DNA of 64,000 bases from Symsagittifera roscoffensis. Lineage: Eukaryota; Xenacoelomorpha; Acoela; Convolutidae. Under the pieces are notes generated by a model. That model was not told the DNA's origin and did no database searches. It saw only the letters and a list, made by a program, of their open reading frames with translations. Positions 12,982 to 22,744 of this stretch are shown piece by piece; position 1 is the stretch's first letter; each line of letters begins with the position of its first letter. The DNA lies in the NCBI RefSeq assembly GCF_963678635.1, contig NC_087064.1, positions 37,748,706 to 37,812,705 on the forward strand, written 5' to 3'. A program made the translations under genes and the position numbers.

Positions 12982-13655
12982 TGACGCTAGTTTTGCAACT
13001 ATATAATGTATAGATTTTTTTAAGAAGAAAGATCCATTATTCGAGTTTCTCTGCGAAAGTAACGTTCTACTCTACTCAAAACTTGATCAATCTATTTTAG
13101 TTTTGTCCAATTTTTGGCTTCTTTCAAAAAGTTGACTACAGTTTTGAACTTATGAAACCCTTTGATTGCCTTTTTAAAATAAATCCAATCATTATTTTTT
13201 CTAGATTTTTTTTTGCTTTTTTTAAAATACAGTTGCAAACTCTCCAACCTCTGTTTATACTCTTTAACAGATTCATTTTTGTCTTATCTCAAAACAGAAC
13301 TATCATTGAAATAATTTTGAGATATTGGTCTCTCGGTATTTTTAAAATGAATTACCCGGGCTGACCAAAATTTCTTATCATACAATTTCCTTATATGAGA
13401 AACTTCTTGTCATACAATTTCATACAATTCCATAAGTAGAGACAATTGTACGAAATTTTCTGATAAGCACTTTTCAATATTTGAAAACTGTATGATAGTT
13501 GTTTTTCCATAAACCAAAAAAGTGACTTTTAGTTTTTAAGTTTATTTTGGGAAAAACTTTGTTTGTGTTTGCAATCAAACACAAGTGGAAAAGACCTTAA
13601 TTTACTCAAAGCACCAAAGTTTGGACGGTTTGTTTAAATAAAAAATCATAAAAAT

Positions 13656-14668
13656 AGTCTTGAGTATGAATCAATGAAACTGATTGCGTATTTAAAGTTC
13701 TAATTTGAAACTGTATCAGCCGGCCTCAAAATGTCACTACGAACGGTTTCTAATCTTTCAGCAGCAGCTCTTTTACCCCTTGTACCAAGTATTGGTTATC
13801 GTTTCGTTTGGTTCAGTTTGACAGTCAATGCATTATTTTGTTTCTTTGCTTGAGCTTTACTACCGCGGTTTGATTGTCCAGAATCAAACTCTTTATGAAC
13901 ATGTCTTCTACGCCCATTTCTTACATCTTCAATAGTCATTGGTAAAGTTTTCGATGGTTTTTGTTTGCTCTTTCAATTGTCAATTCGAAAAAACCTTTTT
14001 CATGCAGTAGCTGAGGTTTTAATTTATCAGGCAATTTGAAACGCTGACAAATTCGATCAAAACTCCATCTGCCTTTTTTTCGATACCTTTAATAATTTAG
14101 CAGTCTGTGAAGGTACCCACATTGTCTCTTGGAGCTTACAGTTAGATTACCAACTGTCTCAGGTTTTTTTATTGCAAGTTTTGAATAATTTACACTTCCA
14201 AAACAACGTTTCCATGTCTATGAATATCAAATTCTGCAATTATTTAATATCTGCTGAACATTTGCTACAAATCGAGCAATTTTTTTCATGTTTTTTTCAA
14301 AACTTTTGTCATTTGGGTAAAAAAGAAAGCGATTTACTGTTCTATCGCTTTCTAACATGAGATGAAATTTGTTTTGACATTTTTTTCAAACAAACTTTTT
14401 TTGATTGTTACTAGTTGATTGATAAGGTGAAATGTTGTTTCTATAAATACTCGCAAATTATTCTCATTTTTTGCAGTTTTTGCTATTTATTTTTTTCCTG
14501 CACTTTTGTTTTCAATGACGCTAGTTTTTGCAACTATATAATGTATAGATTTGTTTAAGAAGAAGGATCCATTATTCGAGTTTCTCTGCGAAAGTAACGT
14601 TCTACTCAAGCAAACTCAAGTGACAAAGACCGTAGTTTACTCAAAGGACCAATGTTTGGACGGCCTTG
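13656..14668. repeat. ~1.5-kb tandem unit, copy 3 (internally deleted)
   Basis: Matches copies 1 and 2 from AGTCTTGAGTATGAATC to CGAAAGTAACGTTCTACTC (14608). It then jumps directly to the unit's end (CTCAAGTGACAAAGACC...GTTTGGACGG), which lacks roughly 500 bp present in copy 2 (about 13072-13570). The deletion creates a 116-codon plus frame (14551-14901) that I regard as accidental. Confidence 0.85.
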
Positions 14669-15692
14669 CTTTTACAAGGCAGGAAAATTACCTGAATTGT
14701 CTCGGAGCTGTCTTTCACAAATGCTATAACAAAAATAACACACTTTCAAAAACTGGTAAAACTTTTCAACGACGATTATTTTATAAATTCGAATTTTTAA
14801 GTTACCAGACATTGATCAAGGCATACATAAACACTCCATACAAAAAAAATAGGAGTTTTCAGCGTTTTCAAAAAAATTACTGCGAAAAAGAAAAATATTA
14901 ACATTAGTGTATCCAGGACTACGTTGTGCACACACAAAAAATAATTTTTGCATGCAAAATTTTGTCTTTGGAAAATGTTCGCTTGTGTACAAAAATCGAT
15001 TTGCGGTTGAAAAAAAAACGGGGAAAATTTAAATTACTTTGTGTCGCCATGAAAAAATTTTGTGTCGCCATGAAAAAAATGCTAGTCATACAGTTTCCAT
15101 ATATGGGAATTGTATGATATGCATTTTTTTTCTCAAAAAACGGAAACCTCTGATTTTTATCACCAGATTGTTCTAATCGTTTTCAAGCAGCGAAGCCTTG
15201 TGGTTTCACCCGATTTTTTAACATCGAGTTTTTTCTACCGAGACATCGAACTAGCTCGCTTTTTTTCTGTCTGTTACGTTATTTTCAGTTTCACTCGTTC
15301 CAAGAGCAAGATGACTGTTTCTTTGAAAGTTTTTGTTCAAATTTAAAAGAATCAAACGCGCCTCAAATTGCTCAGAAAAGTGTTCTCAATCATTTTCATT
15401 CCCAAAAAAAGTTAGTTTTTCTAACCTAAAGTGAATGATTTTGGCCAATGTTAAAAAATACTTCTTTCTAAACAGTTATTTCCAAGTTGAAAAATTGAAG
15501 TCGTCAACACTCAATTTCGCTTTTTTGATTTTTTTCTTTCAGTATTTTACTTAAATTCCAACCAAGTCTTACTGTCACTTTAGAAACACCAATACAAAAA
15601 TTCACTCACTGATGCTTTTACGTGTAGGGTCTCAATCGGGTCTCGCAAAATCATTTACAGTGTAGATTGCTTCTCATATTTTGTTTCCACAG
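14669..15692. other. intron remainder, no gene seen
   Basis: AT-rich sequence with a short imperfect palindrome at 15086-15118 (TCATACAGTTTCCATAT with its near-inverse), a member of the palindrome family listed at 17.9-18.1 kb. The open frames here are F/K-rich and unsupported. Confidence 0.5.
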
Positions 15693-15821
15693 AGATATAA
15701 TAATCATGACTCTTGTCTTCAAGTATGTTCATGTGGTTATGATAAAAAAACATGTCAATTGTTTTGCTACCGAAAGTTATATAACAGATAGTGCTTCATC
15801 ATTTTGTGATGCACATTCAAA
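15693..15821 (+). CDS. helicase-like gene, probable small middle exon
   Basis: Starts after a strong acceptor (TTTGTTTCCACAG) and is open for about 43 codons with mixed, coding-like composition (ending SASSFCDAHS). A donor at 15822 (CAAA/GTTAATCGC) and an acceptor at 15870 (ATTTTGCAG) define a 49-bp intron. Its removal restores frame exactly into the Walker B exon (2 bases plus 1 base of a codon). The piece would fill the stretch between motif Ia and motif II of the helicase. This is inferred from splice signals and frame only. Confidence 0.5.
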
Positions 15822-15870
15822 GTTAATCGCTGTTAATTTTGTCGAAAATATCAAGCTCAAAATTTTGCAG

Positions 15871-16981
15871 CTCTGATGTTAAAAATGCAACGAAAGCAGT
15901 TATAACTGTATCAGATCTGCACAAATCAATAATTATGATAGACGAGCTCTATATGGAATCCACTGATACCCTAATTGATCAAGACAAAACATATCTACGA
16001 GCCATTGAAGCTTGTTATCACGCCAAACAATGCTGGTTGACGAACCTTATTGCAGGTCAACAAGCACAGCGCAAAAATCTGAATCAGAAAGCGATGCTAC
16101 CAAACTTCAAAATTAAAACCCTCAATGTTTCTTTTCGCAGTGCACATCACATTAGCACTTTCTCAACTAATTTCGTACACCGGTTTAAAGGCGTTTCTCG
16201 GACAAGTGTTCGGGTGCCTGGATGCTTGACATCCTCTCAGAGCAAAATTGCACTACAAGAAGTGTCTTCCGCTGATGATTTAGTTTTAAATGACAACAGA
16301 AACACCAGTCAACGCTTCGCTTCAGACAGACGCGCGCTCGTATTCAGTGATACTCCGGAGCGTTGGCAAAGACGACTTGCTAAAGAATCTTTAGTGAAAA
16401 TTACCGTAGTTTCTCCGCAAACAAATTTCAAAACTGCTCCCTATACTGGATGCGAGGCTTGGTCAGTTATCATTGTAATAGATGATTTACCCGATAAAGC
16501 TTGTGACAAAACAACTTTTGGAGTCCTTAACTTGGCTATTACAAGAGCTCAATATGAAGTTTGCATCTTTGCAACGAAAGCTGTTTACAAACGAATCCAG
16601 AACTTTCTAGAAGAAAACGAGGTTTATATGGGGAATCTGCTCCTTGATGCTGCCAATCATATTACAATAGACCTCAGTTTTCTGAAAAACAAAAAGTGGG
16701 ACGAAAAAACTAAAAATTTTGTCGGCAAAATGTTCCAAATTTCAATGGCTAACTGCAACAAGGAACTGTTCAAAACACTTCTGGATCTATTTCCAGGTGA
16801 AGATGGAAACAAAGACCTGCCAATCAGGGTGATGCTTTTCGCCTTTGACAGCGAAAGGACCCCTGCTTTTGACAAACTCTTGTCTGAGCGAGTCGGAGAA
16901 GCTTTTGCGCGGAGTATAAAACTTTGTATCATAAACGACATGACATTCAAACTTTCATCTATTCCAAACGCTTCGAGTTAG
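15871..16981 (+). CDS. SF1 helicase-like protein, last exon (motifs II-VI)
   Basis: Open frame ending in TAG at 16981. The apparent start upstream (TTG at 15839) is not a real initiator; the exon most likely begins after the AG at 15870. Visible are Walker B IIMIDE (15932-15946), motif III-like WLTNLIAGQQAQ (GD..Q normally, here GQQAQ), motif IV-like LNVSFRS, motif V-like PYTGCEAWSVIIV, and motif VI LAITRAQ (16532-16555). These are the second half of a UvrD/Rep-type SF1 core whose first half is at 6976-9157. The order, strand and missing Walker A agree with one split gene of about 1140 codons. The C-terminal ~120 residues are not recognised. Loss of the acidic residue in motif III is odd. Confidence 0.75.
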
Positions 16982-17395
16982 TCATTGTTCCGATCAAGTG
17001 ACGGGAGGAACTATGGAGTCGTACGGGTTTTTGGTTCGGCTCGAATTTAGATTTTCAAGGAAAGCTCGCAGGGGGTCAACGAAATTATCACGATAAAGCC
17101 CTAATTCTCAGAAAACAAAATTTTTTCTCGATACGCGAAAAATTGGTCTGAACTTTTTCCGTTTTACAGATTCATTTACGCAGGTGAATGATTGAACTTG
17201 ATAATCGATCCTACTGTTTTAGCTGGACCATCTATGAATGAACTTTTTAGTACTAATATATTTTTTACCTGCGTTCTAGCCTCACCTCGTCAACAACGCC
17301 ATTTGAGAAACTTTAGGTATAGCTGGTCGAAAAAGGATGTTTCAGAACGTACCAAAGAGTCGTGGGGTGATCGATTGCTGCCCGGGTCGAGATCC

Positions 17396-17617
17396 CGCTC
17401 AAAAACCGCTCAAGATATGAGCGGTTTGAGCGGTTTTTCAGCAAGATTTGAGCGGTTTGAGCGGTTTGGGCGGTTTGGGAGTTTTTTTTTTGGAAAAACC
17501 GCTCGAACCGCTCAAATCTTGCTTAAAAAACCGCTCAAAAACCGCTCGTTTCTTGCGGTGATTTTTGAACGGTTTCTCAAGCAAGATGTGAGCGGTTTTT
17601 AAGCGGTTTTTAAGCGG
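17396..17617. repeat. fold-back cluster of GAGCGGTTT motifs
   Basis: About a dozen copies of GAGCGGTTT or AAACCGCTC within 220 bp. The left block (17417-17489) is mostly GAGCGGTTT. After a T9 spacer, the right block (17497-17547) is its inverse, including an inverted CAAGATTTGAGCGG/CCGCTCAAATCTTG pair. A further direct block follows to 17617. The structure could form a long hairpin. The 136-codon frame over it (17192-17602) has F/R/S repeats produced by the motif and is not a gene. Confidence 0.85.
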
Positions 17618-17904
17618 TCTTATAAGGAAAACCGATTAAAACCAACAAAAAGGCCTGGAAAGGTAATGTGACCCCGGGTTGACCTCCATAAACCAAAAAT
17701 GCTTTATCTTAAATTTCCCCACACCGAAAAAACTTATCATACAATTGCCTGCATCAAATGTATTGAAAAATGCTAATCATACAGCTTTCATACAATTTCA
17801 AAAAATCATCGAAAAAAGATTCAATCTAGTTTCTCCGGCTATTTGAACCAAATACAACAATCTCGCGATGAAAAATAACTACGTTTATTTTTTTTTAAAA
17901 AAAA

Positions 17905-18275
17905 AAATGGTTATCATACAATTTCCATATACGAAAATTGTTGATAACCACCTTTTTCATGAAAGGCAAGGGTTTCAGAAATTGTTCAAACTTGTTTATA
18001 AGCAAATTTAAATTTTTTATATGTGCTTTTGCTCAATTTAAAGGACATTGTTCATCAAAAACGAAAACTTAATTTGAAGCTAAAAAAACAGTTATCATAC
18101 AATTTGCATATATGAAAATTGTATGATAACAATTTTTTTCATTAAAAAAAAGGATGTTCAGAAACATGTTAAAACTTGTTTTTAATTGAATTTAAAGTAA
18201 TTAAGAGTGCTTAGCTCAATTTAAAACACCTTGCTCATCAAAATTGAGGTTTTAAAACCATGTTTTTTTGCTCAG
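17905..18275. repeat. ~182-bp tandem pair, each led by a palindrome
   Basis: Two adjacent related units. Each starts with a near-perfect palindrome built from TTATCATACAATTT and its inverse (17909-17949 and 18091-18130). Each then has a similar flank (CAGAAA...GTT.AAACTTGTTT, GCTCAATTTAAA, TCATCAAAA). Relatives of the palindrome occur at 11836, 13372, 15086 and 17730. The surrounding DNA (17640-17900, 18276-18650) has no gene that I can see. Confidence 0.75.
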
Positions 18276-18365
18276 TTTTAATCGTCACAAATTGTTAGCT
18301 TACGACGAGTAAAACTGAGATCTCGAAGGTCGGAGCCACACAGTTCTTCTTCTCCGAAAATGACT

Positions 18366-18408
18366 CGGGGTAGGGTTGGGGTTAGGATTAGGTTAGGATT
18401 AGAGTTTC
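18366..18408 (+). repeat. short degenerate telomere-like tract
   Basis: GGGGTAGGGTTGGGGTTAGG is followed by ATTAGGTTAGGATTAG. It resembles a decayed TTAGGG array of six to seven units. It may be an interstitial telomeric patch or simple G/T-rich chance sequence. Confidence 0.4.
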
Positions 18409-18651
18409 TTAAGAATAATTTCACAATTTTGGAAATCAGAATTTAAAAAAAATTAAAAAAACCAAATTTCTAGCCACAACAATTCTCTTTGGATCAACTC
18501 TGAATAACTGACGCAATATTCGTCTTTGGGAAAACAAAACAGGTTTGTTCATCCATTTATCAAGTGATACTCATGATTTACCTAATTTTTTTCTGAGAAT
18601 TCAGGCCAAAAAATCGGCTTCAAAAGTTTTTTACCTTTGAAATGAGATAAT

Positions 18652-18921
18652 TGTCATGATCTTAGAATATTATGATGTCATTGAACTGTAATATCAAACT
18701 TTATCCAGGAGAAATAGTTATCATTATTTAACGGAATATTTGCTGTTTTATTAATATATAATACCGTAAATATCACCAAATTATTCATACTGATCAAGTA
18801 TACAACAATCACTAACCGATTAGTCCAGCTACCACCAACAACGATAGCTGTAATAATATATAATTAATGCTTAAAACCTAGATTTTACGTATATCTCAAG
18901 CCCTGGCCTCTCAAGTCATCA
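18652..18921 (+). repeat. 5' LTR of the TRIM-like element
   Basis: 270 bp, TGTCATGATC...AAGTCATCA. Lacks the ~17-bp segment near 19397-19413 that is present in the other LTR. Confidence 0.75.
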
Positions 18922-19312
18922 TATGGTAACAGGAGTGTGGGGTTGCCATCAAAGCGATACGAATTCATGCGGAAGAAGACAAAAACAAGAATATGGATAT
19001 TCTAATTCATTAAATCCTGGCATTTTTGAGAGTTTTTGCATGGTGCTGACGTCTGCTAACAGCCATCATCACCAACGACCAATATTGGGCATATTCAGGA
19101 TAGCCCCGAAGGAGGCGGCTACTGAAGAAAAAGAAGAAAGAAACCCACTCAAGGGTTGATAGCAGTTATTCTAACATCCAGAGACAGAGAAGATTGTCCA
19201 AAAACCGAAGCAGCCATGTCATTTTCATCGACATGGTTTTAGACCAACTGATCAATGGTTCGTTCGACCAGTGAAAAATCAAAAACCGGAAAACTTTTAC
19301 AAAGAGTAGTTG

Positions 19313-19599
19313 TGTCATGATCTTAGAAAATCATGATGTCATTGAACTGTAATATCAAACATTATCCAAGAGAAATAGTTATCACTATTTATATGTGGAT
19401 TGTTCCTAATGGAAATTTTGCTGTTTGATTATTATATAATACTGTAAATACCACCAAAATAATCATACTGATCAAGTGTACAACAAACACTAATCGATTC
19501 GTCCAGCTACCAGTAACAACGATAGCTGTAAAAATATATAATTAATGCTTAAAACCTCGCTTTTACATATATCTCAAGACCTGACCGCTCAAGTCATCA
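19313..19599 (+). repeat. 3' LTR of the TRIM-like element
   Basis: 287 bp, the same termini as the 5' copy. Followed by the TAAT target duplicate at 19600-19603. Confidence 0.75.
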
Positions 19600-19603
19600 T
19601 AAT

Positions 19604-20767
19604 AATCCCGGGATTCTCATTGTTTGTTCAATGTTTTTAAACTTTCTCATTCTTTTTATTATAATGTGGTTTCCTGCAACACATTCAAAGCCAAAGAAAA
19701 GTCGAGAAAAGAAGTTTTTTATACAGGGATGAACAAAAGGCTAAAAAGTTTTCTAGTCAAAATGTTTTCTTTTTGGACGTAACACGAAAATGAATTTTTA
19801 AGCTCTGAAAATGGTACAATATTAAATTCGTTGCTCAAGAAAAGCTCCACCATACCAATTTTTTTGAAATCCAATAAGTTTCCGTAGAGAAATGATCTTT
19901 TTTCTGCTGCCAGTCATTCTGTTATCAAAATTTTTTTCTAGCCCTCATAACTTTATGAGTCAATTTTAACTTGATTTGATTGTAGTTTCAATCAAAAGAC
20001 CATAGCTGGAGCTCTCTATAGCTCTCCCATTTTTTGCCATATTAGAGAGTAAAAGATATTTTTGACTAATTGCTTTTTTTGCGAAAATTGACTTTTATAC
20101 CAATTCTGAGTTTTTCCTCGTGTCTTTGAAGTTTCTTTTTTTAATGAGGAACCCAAGGTAATTAGAAGCTCAATTGTGTTGTTGAAGAGCAGAGTAAGTG
20201 TAAGTGAGTGATTACAATGAACCTATTGTAGTTTTAATTTCTAAGAAAACCTATTAGGGAAGCCGTACCAAAAACAAAAAATTTATGCAAAGTAGCAAAA
20301 TAACACATTGAATTTTGCAATTACATCTGAACAAATTTTCAGTTTGAGCAAACGAGGTGGCTCTCGAAGCGACTTCAGAAACAGGTTTAGTATTAAAGCA
20401 CCTTAAATTGTGCTGTAAGCATTAAAAATTGGTTTAGTTCTTTTTTTGAAAAGATAAACCCAAAGCTTTAGTTTATGCTTAACTTGTCCATGATGTTCAA
20501 CGGAATATGATCTGAATTTTCGCATTCAAAGGCGATTGTCACCTGTAAACATTTATATTTGATCAAAATGAACCTTTGGATGATCAAAAACTGACGTTTA
20601 CACAGTTTTTTCTTTTTACATGTTTTTCAACTAAGCACTTAGGGTAGGCGTTTATTCGACTCAAAAGTGTTTTTTCAGAAAAACAGAATTATAAATAGTG
20701 CATATTATAAAAACCGTGCTGTTTGACCTGTTTGATAATAAAAGCTATCAGTCAGTCAGTCGTGGGC
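19604..20767. other. intergenic, no feature recognised
   Basis: AT-rich unique-looking DNA between the TRIM-like element and the ~350-bp tandem units. No open frame with protein-like composition and no repeat boundary that I can support. Confidence 0.5.
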
Positions 20768-22490
20768 TATACTGTCTTCCAGCACCCGTTTTTGCTTGTT
20801 TTGACCGGTCTTTGATTTTTTTCTTGCTGACCTCCATGCTAGTTGACTATCCTTATATGAGACCAAGCCTTGAACTCTATGTATATTGCAGCTAGGATGA
20901 TACAACTTCAAGTTTAAGCGTTGATTACACCAGTGTTCATGATGTTAGCATCATGAGTACGGTTCAAATATGTTTAACCAGGTTTTTAAGTCAATTTTTG
21001 TTGTTACAGGTCTTTTTTTCTAATGAGCATACATCAGTCTTTTAGGAAAAACTTTTCGTAGAGATGACGGAGTTAAGTGGGAGTAATATCATTAGTTTGG
21101 TCTTGAGCAGGGCTTTCTCCTAGTACCCGAGTTTATTTGTTTTGGTAAGTATTTAGGATAAAGATATGCATATTTATTAGAGAAACGTTAAAACCAGTTG
21201 AATGGCTCGATAAAAGATGTGATATCTCATTGTAATTTGACGCTAGGATAATAAAACTTTGAGGTTAAGCGTATATTACAACATTATTGATGATGTTATT
21301 ATCAGATTTACTGTTAAAGCGTTTTCAATCACTTTTTTGGTCATTTTTTGTTATTACAGCATTTTTTTTGATAAGTACACATCAATTTTTTTAAGAGAAC
21401 TCCTCATAGAATTGACGGATTCAAGTGGGAGGATTATCATTAGTTCGGTCGTAAGTAGGGCTTTCTCCTGGTACCCGAGTTTGTTTGTTTTGTTAAGTAT
21501 TTAGGAAAAATATGTGCATATTTATTAGAGAAACGTTAAAACCAGTTGAAGGGCTCGATAAAAGATAAGATAACTCATTGTATCTTGAAGCTAGGATGAT
21601 AAAATTTTGACGTTAAGCGTAAAGTACAACTTTTTTGATGATGTTATTATCAGATTTACTGTTAAAAAGTTTTCAGTCATTTTTTTTCGTCATTTTTTGT
21701 TAAAGTCCTTTTTGTTGTTACAGGACTTTTTTTTATTGAGTACACATCATCTTTTTAGAAAGAACTTTTCGTAGAGATGACGGATTTAAGTGGGAGGAGT
21801 ACCATTAGTTCGATCTTAAGCAGGGCTTTCTCCTAGTACCCGAGTTTGTTTGTTTTGGTAAGTATTTAGGAAAAATATATGCATATTAATTAGAGAAACG
21901 TTAAAACCAGTCGAACGGCTCGATAAAAGATGTGATAACTCCTTGTATTTTGAAGCTAGGATGGTAAAATTTTGGGCTTAAGCGTAAAACACAACAATGT
22001 TTATGATGTTATAATCACGAGTAAAATTAATTTAATTTAAATAGTTTTTTTGTCAATTTTTGTTCTTTCAGGTCTTTTTTTTATTGGTTACACATCAGTC
22101 TTTTAAGAACAACTCGTCGAAAAATTGATGGAATCATGTAGAAGTGGTACCATTCGTTCGCTCTTGAGAAGAGCTTTCTCGCAATACTCCATTCTGCTTG
22201 ATTTGATGAGTATGCAGGAAAATTTATTGCAGATTTGTTAGAGAAACTTTCATAATAGTTGAAAAGCTCGATACCAGATTTGATAACTCAATGTGCATTG
22301 GAGATAGGATGATAAATTTTTGATTTTAAGCGTAAAATATAACAGTATCAATGTTTTTGTTATCCGCTATGCTGTTAAAACAGTTTTAGTTAGTTGTTTT
22401 TGTCAATTTTAGATGTTACGGGTCTGGTTTTTTTAATAACTCTACATATATTTTCATAAGTATCTCATAGTACAATTGATGAATTCAATT
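20768..22490 (+). repeat. ~350-bp tandem units with exon-like splice borders
   Basis: Five units begin at GCTAGGAT.ATA near 20891, 21242, 21590, 21955 and 22303 (spacings 351, 348, 365, 348), with a diverged partial unit before them. Most units carry an acceptor-like TTGTTACAG or TTCTTTCAG. About 130-135 bp downstream is a donor: TTTTG/GTAAGTATTTAGG in units 1 and 3, weaker in the others. The segment between has stops in all plus frames, so any exon would be non-coding. The 81-codon frame at 21259-21504 is not kept across units. Confidence 0.85.
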
Positions 22491-22517
22491 GGGAGTACCA
22501 ACATTCGGATGATCCTG

Positions 22518-22620
22518 GTTTTCAATATTGTTGCTGCTGTTGTTGTCGTCGTTGCTGTCGTTGGTGCTGTAGTTGTTGTTGCTGTTGTTAGTTCGTTGTT
22601 GCTTTTGTTGTTGTTCTGAA
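22518..22620. repeat. GTT/GTC/GCT trinucleotide microsatellite
   Basis: An imperfect (GTTGTTGCTGCT)n-type run about 100 bp long. The minus strand reads as a Thr/Asn run (22454-22699), an artefact of the repeat. Confidence 0.9.
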
Positions 22621-22744
22621 ATGTGGTTTTCATTTTTTCTTTTCTTGAAAGTAAGGTACTTTTTTTGCTGCCAAACATTCGGTTACTATTCGACCACAAA
22701 CGTCACGTAAACTCTATTTGGCAATGTCAAATTTGTCTTTCCAT

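Larger units (their letters stand above)
12119..13655. repeat. ~1.54-kb tandem unit, copy 2
   Basis: Second copy, with a 1537-bp spacing to copy 3. It is the only copy in which the antisense frame at 12259-12498 stays open. It ends in ACTCAAAGCACCAAAGTTTG followed by an A-rich stretch, as copy 1 does. Confidence 0.9.
9158..15692 (+). other. putative 6.5-kb intron of the helicase-like gene
   Basis: Lies between the exon with Walker A and the exons with Walker B and motifs III-VI, all on the plus strand and in order. The left border GTATAATA is a fair donor. The right border TATTTTGTTTCCACAG (ending 15692; alternative AG at 15694) is a strong acceptor. The two donor choices and two acceptor choices give matching phases (9144 with 15693, or 9158 with 15695). 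Inside are a dispersed repeat (9460-9962), a GC-richer patch near 10340-10480 with a minus-strand frame of unknown meaning, and three ~1.5-kb tandem units (10586-14668). RNA data would decide the exact borders. Confidence 0.6.
18652..19599 (+). mobile_element. miniature LTR retrotransposon (TRIM-like), non-autonomous
   Basis: Two direct repeats (18652-18921, 270 bp; 19313-19599, 287 bp), each beginning TGTCATGATCTTAGAA and ending CAAGTCATCA, flank only 391 bp of internal DNA. The ends are TG...CA. The flanking bases are TAAT on both sides (18648-18651, 19600-19603), a 4-bp target duplication. Right after the left repeat is TGGTAACAGGAGTGTGG (18924), in the place of a primer-binding site. There is no protease, RT or integrase, so it must have moved with borrowed enzymes. 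The LTRs differ at many positions plus a ~17-bp indel, so the insertion is old. A 78-codon frame (18923-19159) starts on the primer-site-like sequence; its product is unknown. Confidence 0.75.

Noticed and set aside
17192-17602. 136-codon frame with FERFERFGRFG repeats
   Set aside because: Entirely generated by the GAGCGGTTT motif cluster.
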